A stretch of 64,000 bases of DNA, taken from contig LNEI01000016.1 of the NCBI GenBank assembly GCA_001464455.1, forward strand, positions 62,001-126,000, read 5' to 3'. Under the pieces are notes generated by a model, which was not told where the DNA came from, ran no database searches, and saw nothing but the letters and a program-made list of their open reading frames with translations. The DNA is from Acidobacteria bacterium Ga0077534. GTDB lineage: Bacteria > Acidobacteriota > Blastocatellia > Pyrinomonadales > Pyrinomonadaceae. The translations under genes were made by a program, and so were the position numbers. Positions 7,621-15,623 of the stretch are shown one piece after another. Position 1 is the stretch's first letter, and every line of letters begins with the position of its first letter.

Positions 7621-7660
7621 CACGCAAAGGCGCAAAGAACTTAAAGAACCGCAAAGGAGA
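7621..7660. repeat. Dispersed CGCAAAG-type intergenic repeat (copy 2)
   Basis: CACGCAAAGGCGCAAAGAAC followed by TTAAAGAACCGCAAAGG, in the gap upstream of rlmN. It shares core words with copies near 6021, 8831, 17902 and 41046. Confidence 0.55.
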
Positions 7661-7720
7661 ATCGTGAGCGGAGAATCTGGGCGGCGTGAGGACGTCGGGG
7701 TAATGCGGTAGAATGTAGTT

Positions 7721-8803
7721 GTGACTGAGAAACTGCATATCACGGGCATGAGCCGTGCTGAGCTGGAGGAGTTTTTTCTCTCGCTTGGTGAGCCGAAATA
7801 CCGTTCGACGCAGGTGTTTAAGGCGGTACACGAGCGGCGACTGGTCTCGTTTGAAGAGATCACGGACCTGCCGAAGAAGTTGCGTGCGAAGCTTGAGGAA
7901 TCCGCCGCTATCTCACGGCTCGCGGTTGAATCGCGTTATGTGTCGACCGACGGCACGCGGCGTTATCTGATGAAAACGGCGGACGGTTATCCGGTCGAGA
8001 CCGTTTTTATCCCAACCGAGAATCGCGACACGATCTGCTTTTCGTCGCAATCGGGCTGTCCGCTGAAGTGCGATTTTTGCCTGACCGCCAAGCTCGGATT
8101 GCTCAGAAACCTGACTGTTGGCGAGATCGTAGAGCAGGTCATCATCGTCTTGAATGACGTTTACGGCGTCGCGGGCGAGACTCCGCATGGCACGAACCTG
8201 GTCGGAATGGGAGCAGGCGAGCCGTTTTTGAATTTTGATAATCTGATCGCCGCGCTTGAGATAATGGCTGATGAAGACGGTCTGTTTATCGTTCCGAACC
8301 GCGTGACGGTCTCGACGGCGGGCATCGTGCCGCGAATTTACGATCTCGCCAAACTCGAGAACCGCCCGCACCTCGCCATTTCGCTTTCGACCGCAAATGA
8401 CGAGCTTCGCGATCGCTTGATGCCGATAAATAAGAAGTGGGACCTCGACGAACTGATGACGGCGGCGAAGGAATTTGAGGGGAGTTTGCGGCGGGGCGAG
8501 CGATTTACTTTTGAGTACGTAATGCTCGGCGGAGTCAACGACCGCGATAGCGATGCGAACGAACTCGTCCGGCTGCTCGAAAAATATCAGCTAAAAAAGG
8601 TCAAGATCAACCTGATACCTCACAACGGCGCCGAGCAGCTCGATTACAACGCTTCAACGGCGGAGCGGGTTTCGAGATTTAAGTCGCTGCTCGAGTCGAA
8701 CGGGGTTGATGCCTATGTCCGGCAACCGCGGGGCCGCGACATATACGCAGCATGCGGGCAATTGGCCGCTAAAAGCGAGGCGAACTCGGCGGCTATGAAT
8801 TGA
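7721..8803 (+). CDS. rlmN: 23S rRNA/tRNA (adenine-C2)-methyltransferase RlmN
   Basis: 360 aa, GTG start. This is a radical SAM enzyme that methylates C2 of A2503 in 23S rRNA and of A37 in some tRNAs. The N-terminal accessory domain (about residues 1-95) precedes the radical SAM cluster motif CPLKCDFC. GMGAGEPFLNFDN is the RlmN version of the SAM-binding GGE region. The C-terminal RGRDIYAACGQLA supplies the second catalytic cysteine that forms the methylene intermediate. All expected residues and the length fit the family (usually 340-390 aa). It stands alone, with intergenic repeats on both sides. Confidence 0.97.
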   Translation: MTEKLHITGMSRAELEEFFLSLGEPKYRSTQVFKAVHERRLVSFEEITDLPKKLRAKLEESAAISRLAVESRYVSTDGTRRYLMKTADGYPVETVFIPTENRDTICFSSQSGCPLKCDFCLTAKLGLLRNLTVGEIVEQVIIVLNDVYGVAGETPHGTNLVGMGAGEPFLNFDNLIAALEIMADEDGLFIVPNRVTVSTAGIVPRIYDLAKLENRPHLAISLSTANDELRDRLMPINKKWDLDELMTAAKEFEGSLRRGERFTFEYVMLGGVNDRDSDANELVRLLEKYQLKKVKINLIPHNGAEQLDYNASTAERVSRFKSLLESNGVDAYVRQPRGRDIYAACGQLAAKSEANSAAMN

Positions 8804-8830
8804 GTCTTGGCACCTGTCTTTGCGACCTGT

Positions 8831-8881
8831 GCGGCTTTGCGTAAATTTTTTTAACGCAAAGGAGCTAAGATCGCAAAGAAG
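8831..8881. repeat. Dispersed CGCAAAG-type repeat with inverted arms (copy 3)
   Basis: CTTTGCGT and ACGCAAAG form 8-bp inverted arms around a T-rich centre, followed by AAGATCGCAAAGAA. Copy 4 at 17902 has the same architecture and the same trailing word. It sits just after rlmN. The T-rich centre may add terminator activity, but the T-run is inside the loop. Confidence 0.6.
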
Positions 8882-8923
8882 ATCCAAAAACGCTGTCGCT
8901 TTCAGTGAGAGCAAAATGTTTCT

Positions 8924-9439
8924 ATGGAACTACTAATTCCCGGTCTAATACTTGTCGCATTGATGGTGTACGCCTCGACGCGGATCAAGAAGACGGCGGC
9001 GGCGGCTTTTGAGGCGGAGTCGATCGACACTGACGTCTTTACGATAGAAAAGCCCGAAGGCTTTTTAACCGTACTCAATGGCAATCCTGAATTGCTCTTT
9101 GAATCGTACTCGAGAGCTTTCGGCGAGGAGCCGGCTGAGAATATCAAACAAGCACGAATTGAGGTGCGAAAACTGACCGCGACCACGCCGGAGCAGGCTG
9201 TGAAAGCGATCGCTGCCTCTTCGAAAGTCACATCGCGGACGACCGAGGTCATAAACGAGCGAAAATATTTGCTGATCGAGACGGAAAAGGTCGAGAAAGG
9301 CATCGGTATGGTCGAGTTGTACAAACTGGCGGCAAGCGGCCGCGATACGATCGAGCTGAAGATGATCGCCCTCGAACAAACGTCCGAGGAGATCGCGAGC
9401 AAGATCCAAAGCCTGGCTTCGAGCTTTTTTGTGAAATAA
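8924..9439 (+). CDS. Hypothetical protein with N-terminal membrane anchor
   Basis: 171 aa with ATG start. Residues 2-18 (LLIPGLILVALMVYAST) form one transmembrane helix followed by basic residues. The rest is a soluble alpha/beta domain of about 140 residues with no recognised motif. It contains DTDVFTIEKPEGFLTVLNG and an alternating strand/helix pattern up to SFFVK. The stop is about 40 nt upstream of the DsbD-alpha gene, so co-transcription is plausible. Function unknown. Confidence 0.65.
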   Translation: MELLIPGLILVALMVYASTRIKKTAAAAFEAESIDTDVFTIEKPEGFLTVLNGNPELLFESYSRAFGEEPAENIKQARIEVRKLTATTPEQAVKAIAASSKVTSRTTEVINERKYLLIETEKVEKGIGMVELYKLAASGRDTIELKMIALEQTSEEIASKIQSLASSFFVK

Positions 9440-9481
9440 TTGCAACGGTTTAGGGCATTTTATTCATCAGGAAGTTACGTT

Positions 9482-9952
9482 ATGAGAAATATTCGCTTTT
9501 TTAGCTCATTGTTGGTTTTGCTCGCAGCAGTTGCTGTTTCGACGGTCAGTGCTCAGGAAGTCAGCGGGACGATCGCCGACGGTTCCGTCGAACGTGGAAA
9601 GAAAGCGCGTGCGTTAGTCGTGCTCGATATTCCTAAGGAACTACACGCAAACTCAAACAAGCCCAAAAGCGAATACCTAATCCCGACGACCGTAAAAGTA
9701 ACACCCGTAACCGGCCTAAAGATCGGGGCGGTTGAGTATCCCGAAGGCGAGGATAAGAAATTTGGCTTTTCTGAGAATTTTCTGAACGTTTACGAAGGGA
9801 AGGTTGAGTTTGGTTTTGATGTTACACCCCTCAAGAATTTTCGCGGGGATAAAGTGTCGATAGATGTTGCTGTGCGGTATCAGGCGTGTAACGACGAGGT
9901 TTGTTTTCCACCTAAAACCAAAAGATTGACGCTCACGGCTACTATTAAGTAA
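9482..9952 (+). CDS. Stand-alone DsbD N-terminal (alpha) domain protein
   Basis: 156 aa from ATG 9482; the track start is an upstream TTG without signal function. Residues 1-22 are a signal peptide ending in VSAQ. The remaining part resembles the immunoglobulin-like DsbD alpha domain. YQACNDEVCFPP near the C-terminus is the diagnostic pair of redox cysteines preceding the Pro-Pro. In DsbD this domain passes electrons from the membrane domain to periplasmic thiol partners. Here the membrane beta domain and thioredoxin gamma domain are absent and are not encoded nearby. It may accept electrons from a separate CcdA/ScsB-like protein elsewhere. Its stop overlaps the convergent pgeF stop by 8 nt. 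Confidence 0.8.
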   Translation: MRNIRFFSSLLVLLAAVAVSTVSAQEVSGTIADGSVERGKKARALVVLDIPKELHANSNKPKSEYLIPTTVKVTPVTGLKIGAVEYPEGEDKKFGFSENFLNVYEGKVEFGFDVTPLKNFRGDKVSIDVAVRYQACNDEVCFPPKTKRLTLTATIK

Positions 9953-10790
9953 CGCCGATCACCGACAGCAAACGCCCGGTTTTCCCGTATTTTTGCTTCT
10001 CCAACCTGTAAGAAAAGAAAAGATCAGGCCGCTCCATTGTGCAGAATGGGGCGGTATAGATGTTTTTGAGAGGCACGCCGGCGGCGATGAGCTGGTCGCG
10101 ATTCGCAGCGCGCAGATCGACGAGGGCGTGGCCTTCGCGTGTGGTGGAAAAGTATTTCTCGCTGTCTGCAAAATTCACAGCAAATGCGTCGATCACGTCG
10201 GAGCCGATCTCGTAATTGTCACAGCCTGCGGCCGGGCCGATGGCGGCGATCATGTTTGCCGGGTTTGCACCGTAAATTTCGGTTAGTTTTTTCACCGCTT
10301 TGCTAACGATCGACTGAACCGTGCCGCGCCATCCGGCGTGGACTGCGGCGAAGGATTTTGTGGCGGTGTCGCCGATCAGGACAGGAACACAGTCGGCGGT
10401 CTTAGCACCGGCGAGTACGTTGGGGAGATCTGAAACGACCGCGTCGGCTTTTTCCTCGGAATCGCCGATGTCGTCGATACTTTTTACAACTTTTGTTTGA
10501 TCGCCGTGGACCTGCCAGACCATCGCTAGCTGGAATTGGCCGTCAAAAGCCTTGAGAAACCGGCGGCGATTTTCGTAGATATTTTCAGCTTCGTCTTCGT
10601 TGAAACCAGCAAGATTAAGGCTGTTTTCCGGAAAATCGGACACGCCGCCAAGCCTTGTTGAGAACCCGTTTGTGAAGCCGGCGGCTTCGAGCGGGCTGCA
10701 CACGAGCACTTTAACTCCGTCGCGTTCTCGCCAATAGAAGCCTGTATCGGTTAATATTTGCTGGTTCGACTCATTTATGATCGTTTCCAT
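9945..10790 (-). CDS. pgeF: Peptidoglycan editing factor PgeF / laccase-domain protein
   Basis: 281 aa from ATG 10790 (ATGs at 10796 and 10802 are also in frame). The family (YfiH, DUF152, formerly polyphenol oxidase) hydrolyses wrongly incorporated serine-containing UDP-muramyl dipeptides; purine nucleoside activity has also been reported for relatives. The metal-site signature is complete: QVHGDQ, TADCVPVLI and HAGWRGTV. The N-terminal GFSTRLGG is typical. The start codon lies inside the beginning of the divergent acpS gene, giving a head-to-head overlap of at least 14 bp. Confidence 0.9.
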   Translation of the reverse strand: METIINESNQQILTDTGFYWRERDGVKVLVCSPLEAAGFTNGFSTRLGGVSDFPENSLNLAGFNEDEAENIYENRRRFLKAFDGQFQLAMVWQVHGDQTKVVKSIDDIGDSEEKADAVVSDLPNVLAGAKTADCVPVLIGDTATKSFAAVHAGWRGTVQSIVSKAVKKLTEIYGANPANMIAAIGPAAGCDNYEIGSDVIDAFAVNFADSEKYFSTTREGHALVDLRAANRDQLIAAGVPLKNIYTAPFCTMERPDLFFSYRLEKQKYGKTGRLLSVIGVT

Positions 10791-11157
10791 CGGCATCGAC
10801 ATTGTAGAAGTTTATCGCATCCGCGACACGCTCGCCAGAACTCCGCGGTTTCGCGAACGGGTCTTTACGCCCGGCGAACAGGCATACTGCGATGCAAAAG
10901 GCGTCGCGGCCGATCAGTCGTACGCCGCAAGATTTGCTGCGAAAGAGGCCTTTTTGAAAGCCTTGAAAACCGGGTGGCGTGGGAAGATCACATGGCACGA
11001 CATAGAAGTCGTATCTGACCCGGACGGCGTTCCTGATCTAATTATCAGGGGCGAAGCTGCCGAGATATTGAAAAAACGCGGTGCCGACCGTGTCCACATT
11101 TCGATATCGCACACCGTCGACCATGCTGTTGCTCAGGTTCTGCTTGAAAAGTCTTAA
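10777..11157 (+). CDS. acpS: Holo-[acyl-carrier-protein] synthase
   Basis: 126 aa, ATG at 10777. AcpS transfers 4'-phosphopantetheine from CoA to acyl carrier protein. The start MIVSIGIDIVEVYRI is the standard N-terminus, with the Mg-binding Asp in GIDIVE. The second motif, RFAAKEAFLKAL, carries the Glu and Lys of the active site. HISISHTVDHAVAQV is the normal C-terminal strand. Length matches the 120-130 aa of the family. The 5' end overlaps pgeF on the other strand, so both promoters must lie within the neighbouring coding sequence. Confidence 0.96.
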   Translation: MIVSIGIDIVEVYRIRDTLARTPRFRERVFTPGEQAYCDAKGVAADQSYAARFAAKEAFLKALKTGWRGKITWHDIEVVSDPDGVPDLIIRGEAAEILKKRGADRVHISISHTVDHAVAQVLLEKS

Positions 11158-11204
11158 CTGCAAGCCAATTGCTTTTTTTTCAATTTAAAGGTTGATAGTT
11201 AAAG

Positions 11205-13097
11205 TTACTTTGTCGGCGTCGGAGACGCTGCGGGTTTCGGCTGCGGCTCGTCCAGCGACAAGAAAACAACGGCTCCGTCGTGGTCCGAGACGCGTTCGGG
11301 TCGAGTGCCGTCGTTGCTGAGGATCTTGGGAAAATCAGCATTTGATCTTGCGTAGCCGAACTTCAGAAGCCGCTCCCGCAAAGGCCGATTTATCAGAATG
11401 TGGTCGAGACTCTGAGCGAAGCCGTCAAAAGTGTACGAATAGCGTTTTGTGACGTCCGGCAGGAACTCGATGAGGTTAGCGAGACCGGTGTTGAAGCTAG
11501 TTTTCGACGGCGTCAGCACGTTTTGGTCCGATTTGCCTTTCAAGATGCCGATCAAGTCATTGAACCCATCGTTGAACTGAAAAGAGTTAAAATCACCGCA
11601 TAGGATGATGTTCTCAGTCGGAGCGGCCGCTTGGCGGTCGACGACGAATTTCGCAAGCCACTCAGCTTGCAGACGGCGTTTATTCTGAACACGATTGCCG
11701 TCTTTGGGATCATCGATCCCGCCGTAGGATTTAAAGTGATTAACGATAACCGTTACTGCTAGAGGCTTTTGAGATCGAGCATCGATCGCTTCCACTCGAA
11801 TGAGCAGCGGCGGACGATCGTAAAGATTCTGGTTTTCATCGCCTTTCACGTCGAGCTTAACGTCCTTGGCAAGCTGCTGAACCTCAATGACCTTGAGCTT
11901 CGTCGACTTTACGAGATAGCCGACGTCGATGCCGCGAGGGTCGTTACCCTCGATCAGGTGGGCCGTATATTTCGGGTCGGGCACGCCGGCTTTCACGTGA
12001 TCGGCATTTATCGCTTCGGCTAGTTTCTTAAGTCCGGCAAGATTCTCGGCCTCGACGACACCGATAAGATCGGGCGAGCTGAGTACGTTTCGAAACGTGA
12101 GCGACAGTTTCGCCAGCCGTCGTTGAAATACCTCTTTAGGAACGGTCGCCTCTCTATCTACATTAGAGGAATTGACCTCATCGTCAAAAAAATTCTCAAT
12201 GTTCAGCGTGCCGACGGTCAGTTCTCTTTCCCCGGCTGGGCTAAGCGGAGTGAACGCCTTAATATTCTCGATCTTTCGTTCGTACGACGCGTCGACGAGC
12301 AGGGTGTAAAACTTTCGCGAATAGTCGATGATGCCGACGACTTCCTTGAGCGTGGCTCCAGCCGGAACGTCGATCGGTTTGCCGCCCGACTGGGCAAGAC
12401 TGTCGACCCGCAGCGTTTCGGGGTTCATATCGAAAGCGGGCGTCGTCGGAGGCAGTTTGTCGACGATGATCTGCAAAACGCCGAGGCCTGGTTCCCGAAA
12501 TGGCCTTGGGGTTCCGGGCAGCGTCGCGAAGAAAACCCCATTCGATGTCGATAATCCGCTTCGCTCGTTGGTGAAGCCGCCAGTCGGGCCGACGACCGCG
12601 AGATCGGCCTTTACACGCATTCCTTCAAATCGCTCGAGCTGGTCGAGCTTGCCCTTCGGGTCGAGATCGCCGGCCGTCAGAGCGATCGGGGCGGGGAGCG
12701 GATTGTCTTTCGAAAGTACTTTGACCGTCGGGCGCGTTATCTCGGTGATCGGGATGAAGTACCGCTCACTCGGCGGGCGGAATTCGACGACAGTGCCATC
12801 GACCTGAACGAGGTTGCCGATCGCGACCTGGTTTACGCTGTTCGGACCGTAGACTAGAAGGCCTTCAGACGTTTTTGGATCGCTATCAGCCTTGTCGTCA
12901 GGCGTCTGTATAAAAAAGCCGTTCCGTAAGATCGCCGTAACGATCCCAGTCGTTCGAACATTCTCGTTAACAACTGGAGAAACACCTTTGTCGCCCTGGA
13001 TCTGGGCGATAGTGTATTCCTTCTGAGCGAAAACCGAGCTCGCCGAAAAAACTGCTATCAGAGAGAAAACGATAAAGCTGGAAATTCTGATCTTCAT
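11205..13097 (-). CDS. Secreted endonuclease/exonuclease/phosphatase-family nuclease
   Basis: 630 aa. The signal peptide ends at SVFAQ. Residues about 25-270 contain an OB-like N-terminal region (TTGIVTAILRNGFFIQTPD) typical of extracellular nucleases of the ExeM/NucH type. The catalytic EEP domain starts at TVGTLNIENFFDD and runs through VVEAENLAGLKKL, IVNHFKSYGG and ILCGDFNSFQFND to the final SDHDGAVVFL. These are the expected Asn, Glu, Asp-x-Asn and Asp-His residues of Mg-dependent phosphodiester cleavage. A low-complexity PTPTK tail ends the protein. The ATG follows the stop of the upstream nuclease gene with no gap, so both are made from one transcript. Confidence 0.9.
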   Translation of the reverse strand: MKIRISSFIVFSLIAVFSASSVFAQKEYTIAQIQGDKGVSPVVNENVRTTGIVTAILRNGFFIQTPDDKADSDPKTSEGLLVYGPNSVNQVAIGNLVQVDGTVVEFRPPSERYFIPITEITRPTVKVLSKDNPLPAPIALTAGDLDPKGKLDQLERFEGMRVKADLAVVGPTGGFTNERSGLSTSNGVFFATLPGTPRPFREPGLGVLQIIVDKLPPTTPAFDMNPETLRVDSLAQSGGKPIDVPAGATLKEVVGIIDYSRKFYTLLVDASYERKIENIKAFTPLSPAGERELTVGTLNIENFFDDEVNSSNVDREATVPKEVFQRRLAKLSLTFRNVLSSPDLIGVVEAENLAGLKKLAEAINADHVKAGVPDPKYTAHLIEGNDPRGIDVGYLVKSTKLKVIEVQQLAKDVKLDVKGDENQNLYDRPPLLIRVEAIDARSQKPLAVTVIVNHFKSYGGIDDPKDGNRVQNKRRLQAEWLAKFVVDRQAAAPTENIILCGDFNSFQFNDGFNDLIGILKGKSDQNVLTPSKTSFNTGLANLIEFLPDVTKRYSYTFDGFAQSLDHILINRPLRERLLKFGYARSNADFPKILSNDGTRPERVSDHDGAVVFLSLDEPQPKPAASPTPTK

Positions 13098-15506
13098 TTA
13101 TAGAGTGTCGCGACGGCTTTCGATGTATTCCTGGATGTTTCGCGGAACATTTGAAAAGAAGTTGTACCCGGTCAGAGCTTCGACCGAATCGACGGTCACG
13201 CGGAAATTCCTCCACGGCGTGCTCGGCGATATTAGGGCATCGTCATTCGGCATTATGACACCGAACACGCGTGTAGAACGATTGACCCTTCGAAGGTCAT
13301 CGTTGCCGTTTGGAATGACCATTATGACTTTCCAAGTGACCTCCGGGATCACGATGCGGCCCTGAGCAATGGTTCCACGGTTGCCATGTCCGCCGGAGAT
13401 TATATACAGCTCGTTCCCCTGCTGTATCAGAGATCGCGAATAGTCTTCGAGATTATTCCACGGGCCGGAATTGTTCTCGATAGCCTGCGGGATCATGTTG
13501 GTCATCAGGAACGTGGCTGAGTTGTCCGGAATAGACCTTGTCCGGTCACCGGATGGACACATGTGGCCGCGTGACAGACCTGAGCCCGAGTAATCATTGT
13601 CCGTGACTCGATACCAGCCCGCAGGAAGTGCCGGATCAGGACGAAAATCATCCTGTCGCTCAGCTGACCCGACCCAGCTTGTGTCCAGCCGCCACGCGAC
13701 CCAATTGGGGTTTGCGGTGGACCGATTGTACGAGAGCGAGTATTGAGGCTTGAACATCAGGTAATTGTTCTCATTCGCCACGTCGGGCGTCGCTCCTGAT
13801 GGATTGCCCATTATCAGCGGGTCGTCGCTCGCGAATGGTGCGTTTACCGTGATCGATTGGTTTAGGTTTACCGTTCGAGACTGAGCGTCGTGAGCGACGC
13901 TCGTGATGACATAGTTGCCGCCCGCCGTGCCCGCAGGTATCGTGGCAGCGAAAGAGAATACGTTGTCGCCCGGTGTAACGTCGCCGTTTGTCCCGTTGTC
14001 ATAAAACGGCTGCGTCGCGAGGCCGCCGATCGTGGAGAGATTTCCGTCAACGAAGATGCCGGTGCTCGGCGGAGTCGTCGCCGGAAGCACGGTTACGGTA
14101 AACAGGATCGTTCCGCCCGGCACGACGGTGCTCGGGTTGGCCGCTATCGAGGCAAATAGGTTCGCACCGGTCTCGCCGCTGCAGGCGAAAGGCGACGACA
14201 TCGAATTTCGCGGCGATGAAGGACTGGTTGCCGCGAAATCGTTCGAATTGTTGTTGCTGTCCTGACAGCCGTTATTAATACGCGAACGACTATCGTTTTG
14301 CGGCGGTGCGGCGGTGACCGCAGTTTCTATGAACGCGTTTGTTGCGGTTCCCCAGCCAACAGCGTCGACGGGTGTACCGTTCAGCGAGGGGCGCAGAGCC
14401 AAACCACCTCCGGCTCCGCCCATTGAGCATGAACAGGTCGATGGATTGTAAGTGATGTCCGCTGTCGCAGCTCCGTCGTAAGCGGTCGCCGCTACGAGAT
14501 AGTATTGTCCCGGAAGCAAGACAGTGCTCGTGGTCCAAGTGGCAAAAGGACCGACATCGCTCGATCCCGCGGCGGCGCGATAGACGAGCCGGTATCCGTT
14601 TAGGTCGACAGGGGTGCTGCCGGTGTTGTGCAGCTCGATAAACTCGTCTTCCGCCGTTCCGCCGCCGGTTTGAAACTGACTAATGACCACCGATCCGGCT
14701 CCCGGAGTTGGAGTCGGCGTAGGTGTCGGGGTCGCGGTCCCGGTCGGTGTAGGGCTCGGCGTAGGCGTCGGGCCGCCGGAACACGTGGTCGTGCTCGTTG
14801 ACGTATTCCGCGGAACAGGTGCTGTGACTACGTCGAAATCTAAATTATTGTTGTCGGTATCGGTACAGCCGGCGGTTTTTCGGACCGAACCCTGCGAAGC
14901 TGTTAATGCGGAACCGTTATTGACCGATGTTCCTCCCTCGCCGTTACCCGCACTTCCGTTTCCGGCCGCACCGTATGCGACCCAGTCAACTATCTGAGCG
15001 AGTTGGCTTACATTGCAGGGGGACGCCGCTGACCCGCAAACATTTTGAGCGAGCGTCGATACGAGAGCGACTTTGCCGCTCGTTCCGGACAAGGCGAGGT
15101 TGACGGTGGTGGCATCAGGCGAGACGGGTAATACTGCCCCCGCACTTCCCGAGTTGCCAAGCTGAACCAAGTAATATTGACCAGGATTCAGCGAGACGTT
15201 CGGAAGAGCAAAGGCATTTGATGGCTGACTCGCAAAGTTGCCCGTTGCCGAGCCGTAGTAAAGCGAAAGCCCATTCAGCGACTGCGTCGAGCCCGAGACG
15301 TTCTTAAGTTCGACATAGTCGAACAGGTACGTGCCCGTAGAGCCCCCGCCCCCACTGCCTACCTGACTGATAACGACGGTGGTCGAGACCGTCGGCGAGT
15401 TTTTGAACTTTTTCTCGTCGTCGCTCTGGGCTAGTGTAGAAAAACCGATCGCAACCCATACGGCAAAAACCGTCAAGATCCCGAGCCTTAAATAAATACT
15501 TTTCAT
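13098..15506 (-). CDS. Secreted modular nuclease: two lamin-tail domains plus NUC1
   Basis: 802 aa from ATG 15506 (the track start is TTG). A signal peptide/membrane segment occupies residues about 1-28. Two lamin-tail (LTD) domains follow, each with a GTYLFDYVELKN or DEFIELHN strand. They are separated by a TPTPTPTP linker near residue 270. Next comes an Ig-like region (about 450-560) and a C-terminal NUC1 nuclease (about 565-800) with SRGHMCPSGDRT and ATFLMTNMIPQ. The catalytic motif usually begins DRGH; here it is SRGH, while His is kept. The NUC1 domain is a paralogue of the lipoprotein at 6054. It is coupled to the downstream EEP nuclease. Confidence 0.9.
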   Translation of the reverse strand: MKSIYLRLGILTVFAVWVAIGFSTLAQSDDEKKFKNSPTVSTTVVISQVGSGGGGSTGTYLFDYVELKNVSGSTQSLNGLSLYYGSATGNFASQPSNAFALPNVSLNPGQYYLVQLGNSGSAGAVLPVSPDATTVNLALSGTSGKVALVSTLAQNVCGSAASPCNVSQLAQIVDWVAYGAAGNGSAGNGEGGTSVNNGSALTASQGSVRKTAGCTDTDNNNLDFDVVTAPVPRNTSTSTTTCSGGPTPTPSPTPTGTATPTPTPTPTPGAGSVVISQFQTGGGTAEDEFIELHNTGSTPVDLNGYRLVYRAAAGSSDVGPFATWTTSTVLLPGQYYLVAATAYDGAATADITYNPSTCSCSMGGAGGGLALRPSLNGTPVDAVGWGTATNAFIETAVTAAPPQNDSRSRINNGCQDSNNNSNDFAATSPSSPRNSMSSPFACSGETGANLFASIAANPSTVVPGGTILFTVTVLPATTPPSTGIFVDGNLSTIGGLATQPFYDNGTNGDVTPGDNVFSFAATIPAGTAGGNYVITSVAHDAQSRTVNLNQSITVNAPFASDDPLIMGNPSGATPDVANENNYLMFKPQYSLSYNRSTANPNWVAWRLDTSWVGSAERQDDFRPDPALPAGWYRVTDNDYSGSGLSRGHMCPSGDRTRSIPDNSATFLMTNMIPQAIENNSGPWNNLEDYSRSLIQQGNELYIISGGHGNRGTIAQGRIVIPEVTWKVIMVIPNGNDDLRRVNRSTRVFGVIMPNDDALISPSTPWRNFRVTVDSVEALTGYNFFSNVPRNIQEYIESRRDTL

Positions 15507-15623
15507 CCGGGTCAGCAAAACAAAAAATGACGTGCAATCTTCATTTTTACCATATTTCGATGCCTAAACGAACCTCGCGGGGTGCTTGGGATTATGGTTA
15601 ACAGCTTGTTCAGACCTTTCTCG

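Noticed and set aside
11157-11205. Terminator between acpS and the EEP nuclease
   Set aside because: There is a T8 run, but the possible stem before it is only 4 bp (GCAA/TTGC); too weak to call.
14683-14997. 104-aa plus-strand ORF rich in GVGVGVG
   Set aside because: Antisense reading of the PTPTPT linker of the modular nuclease.
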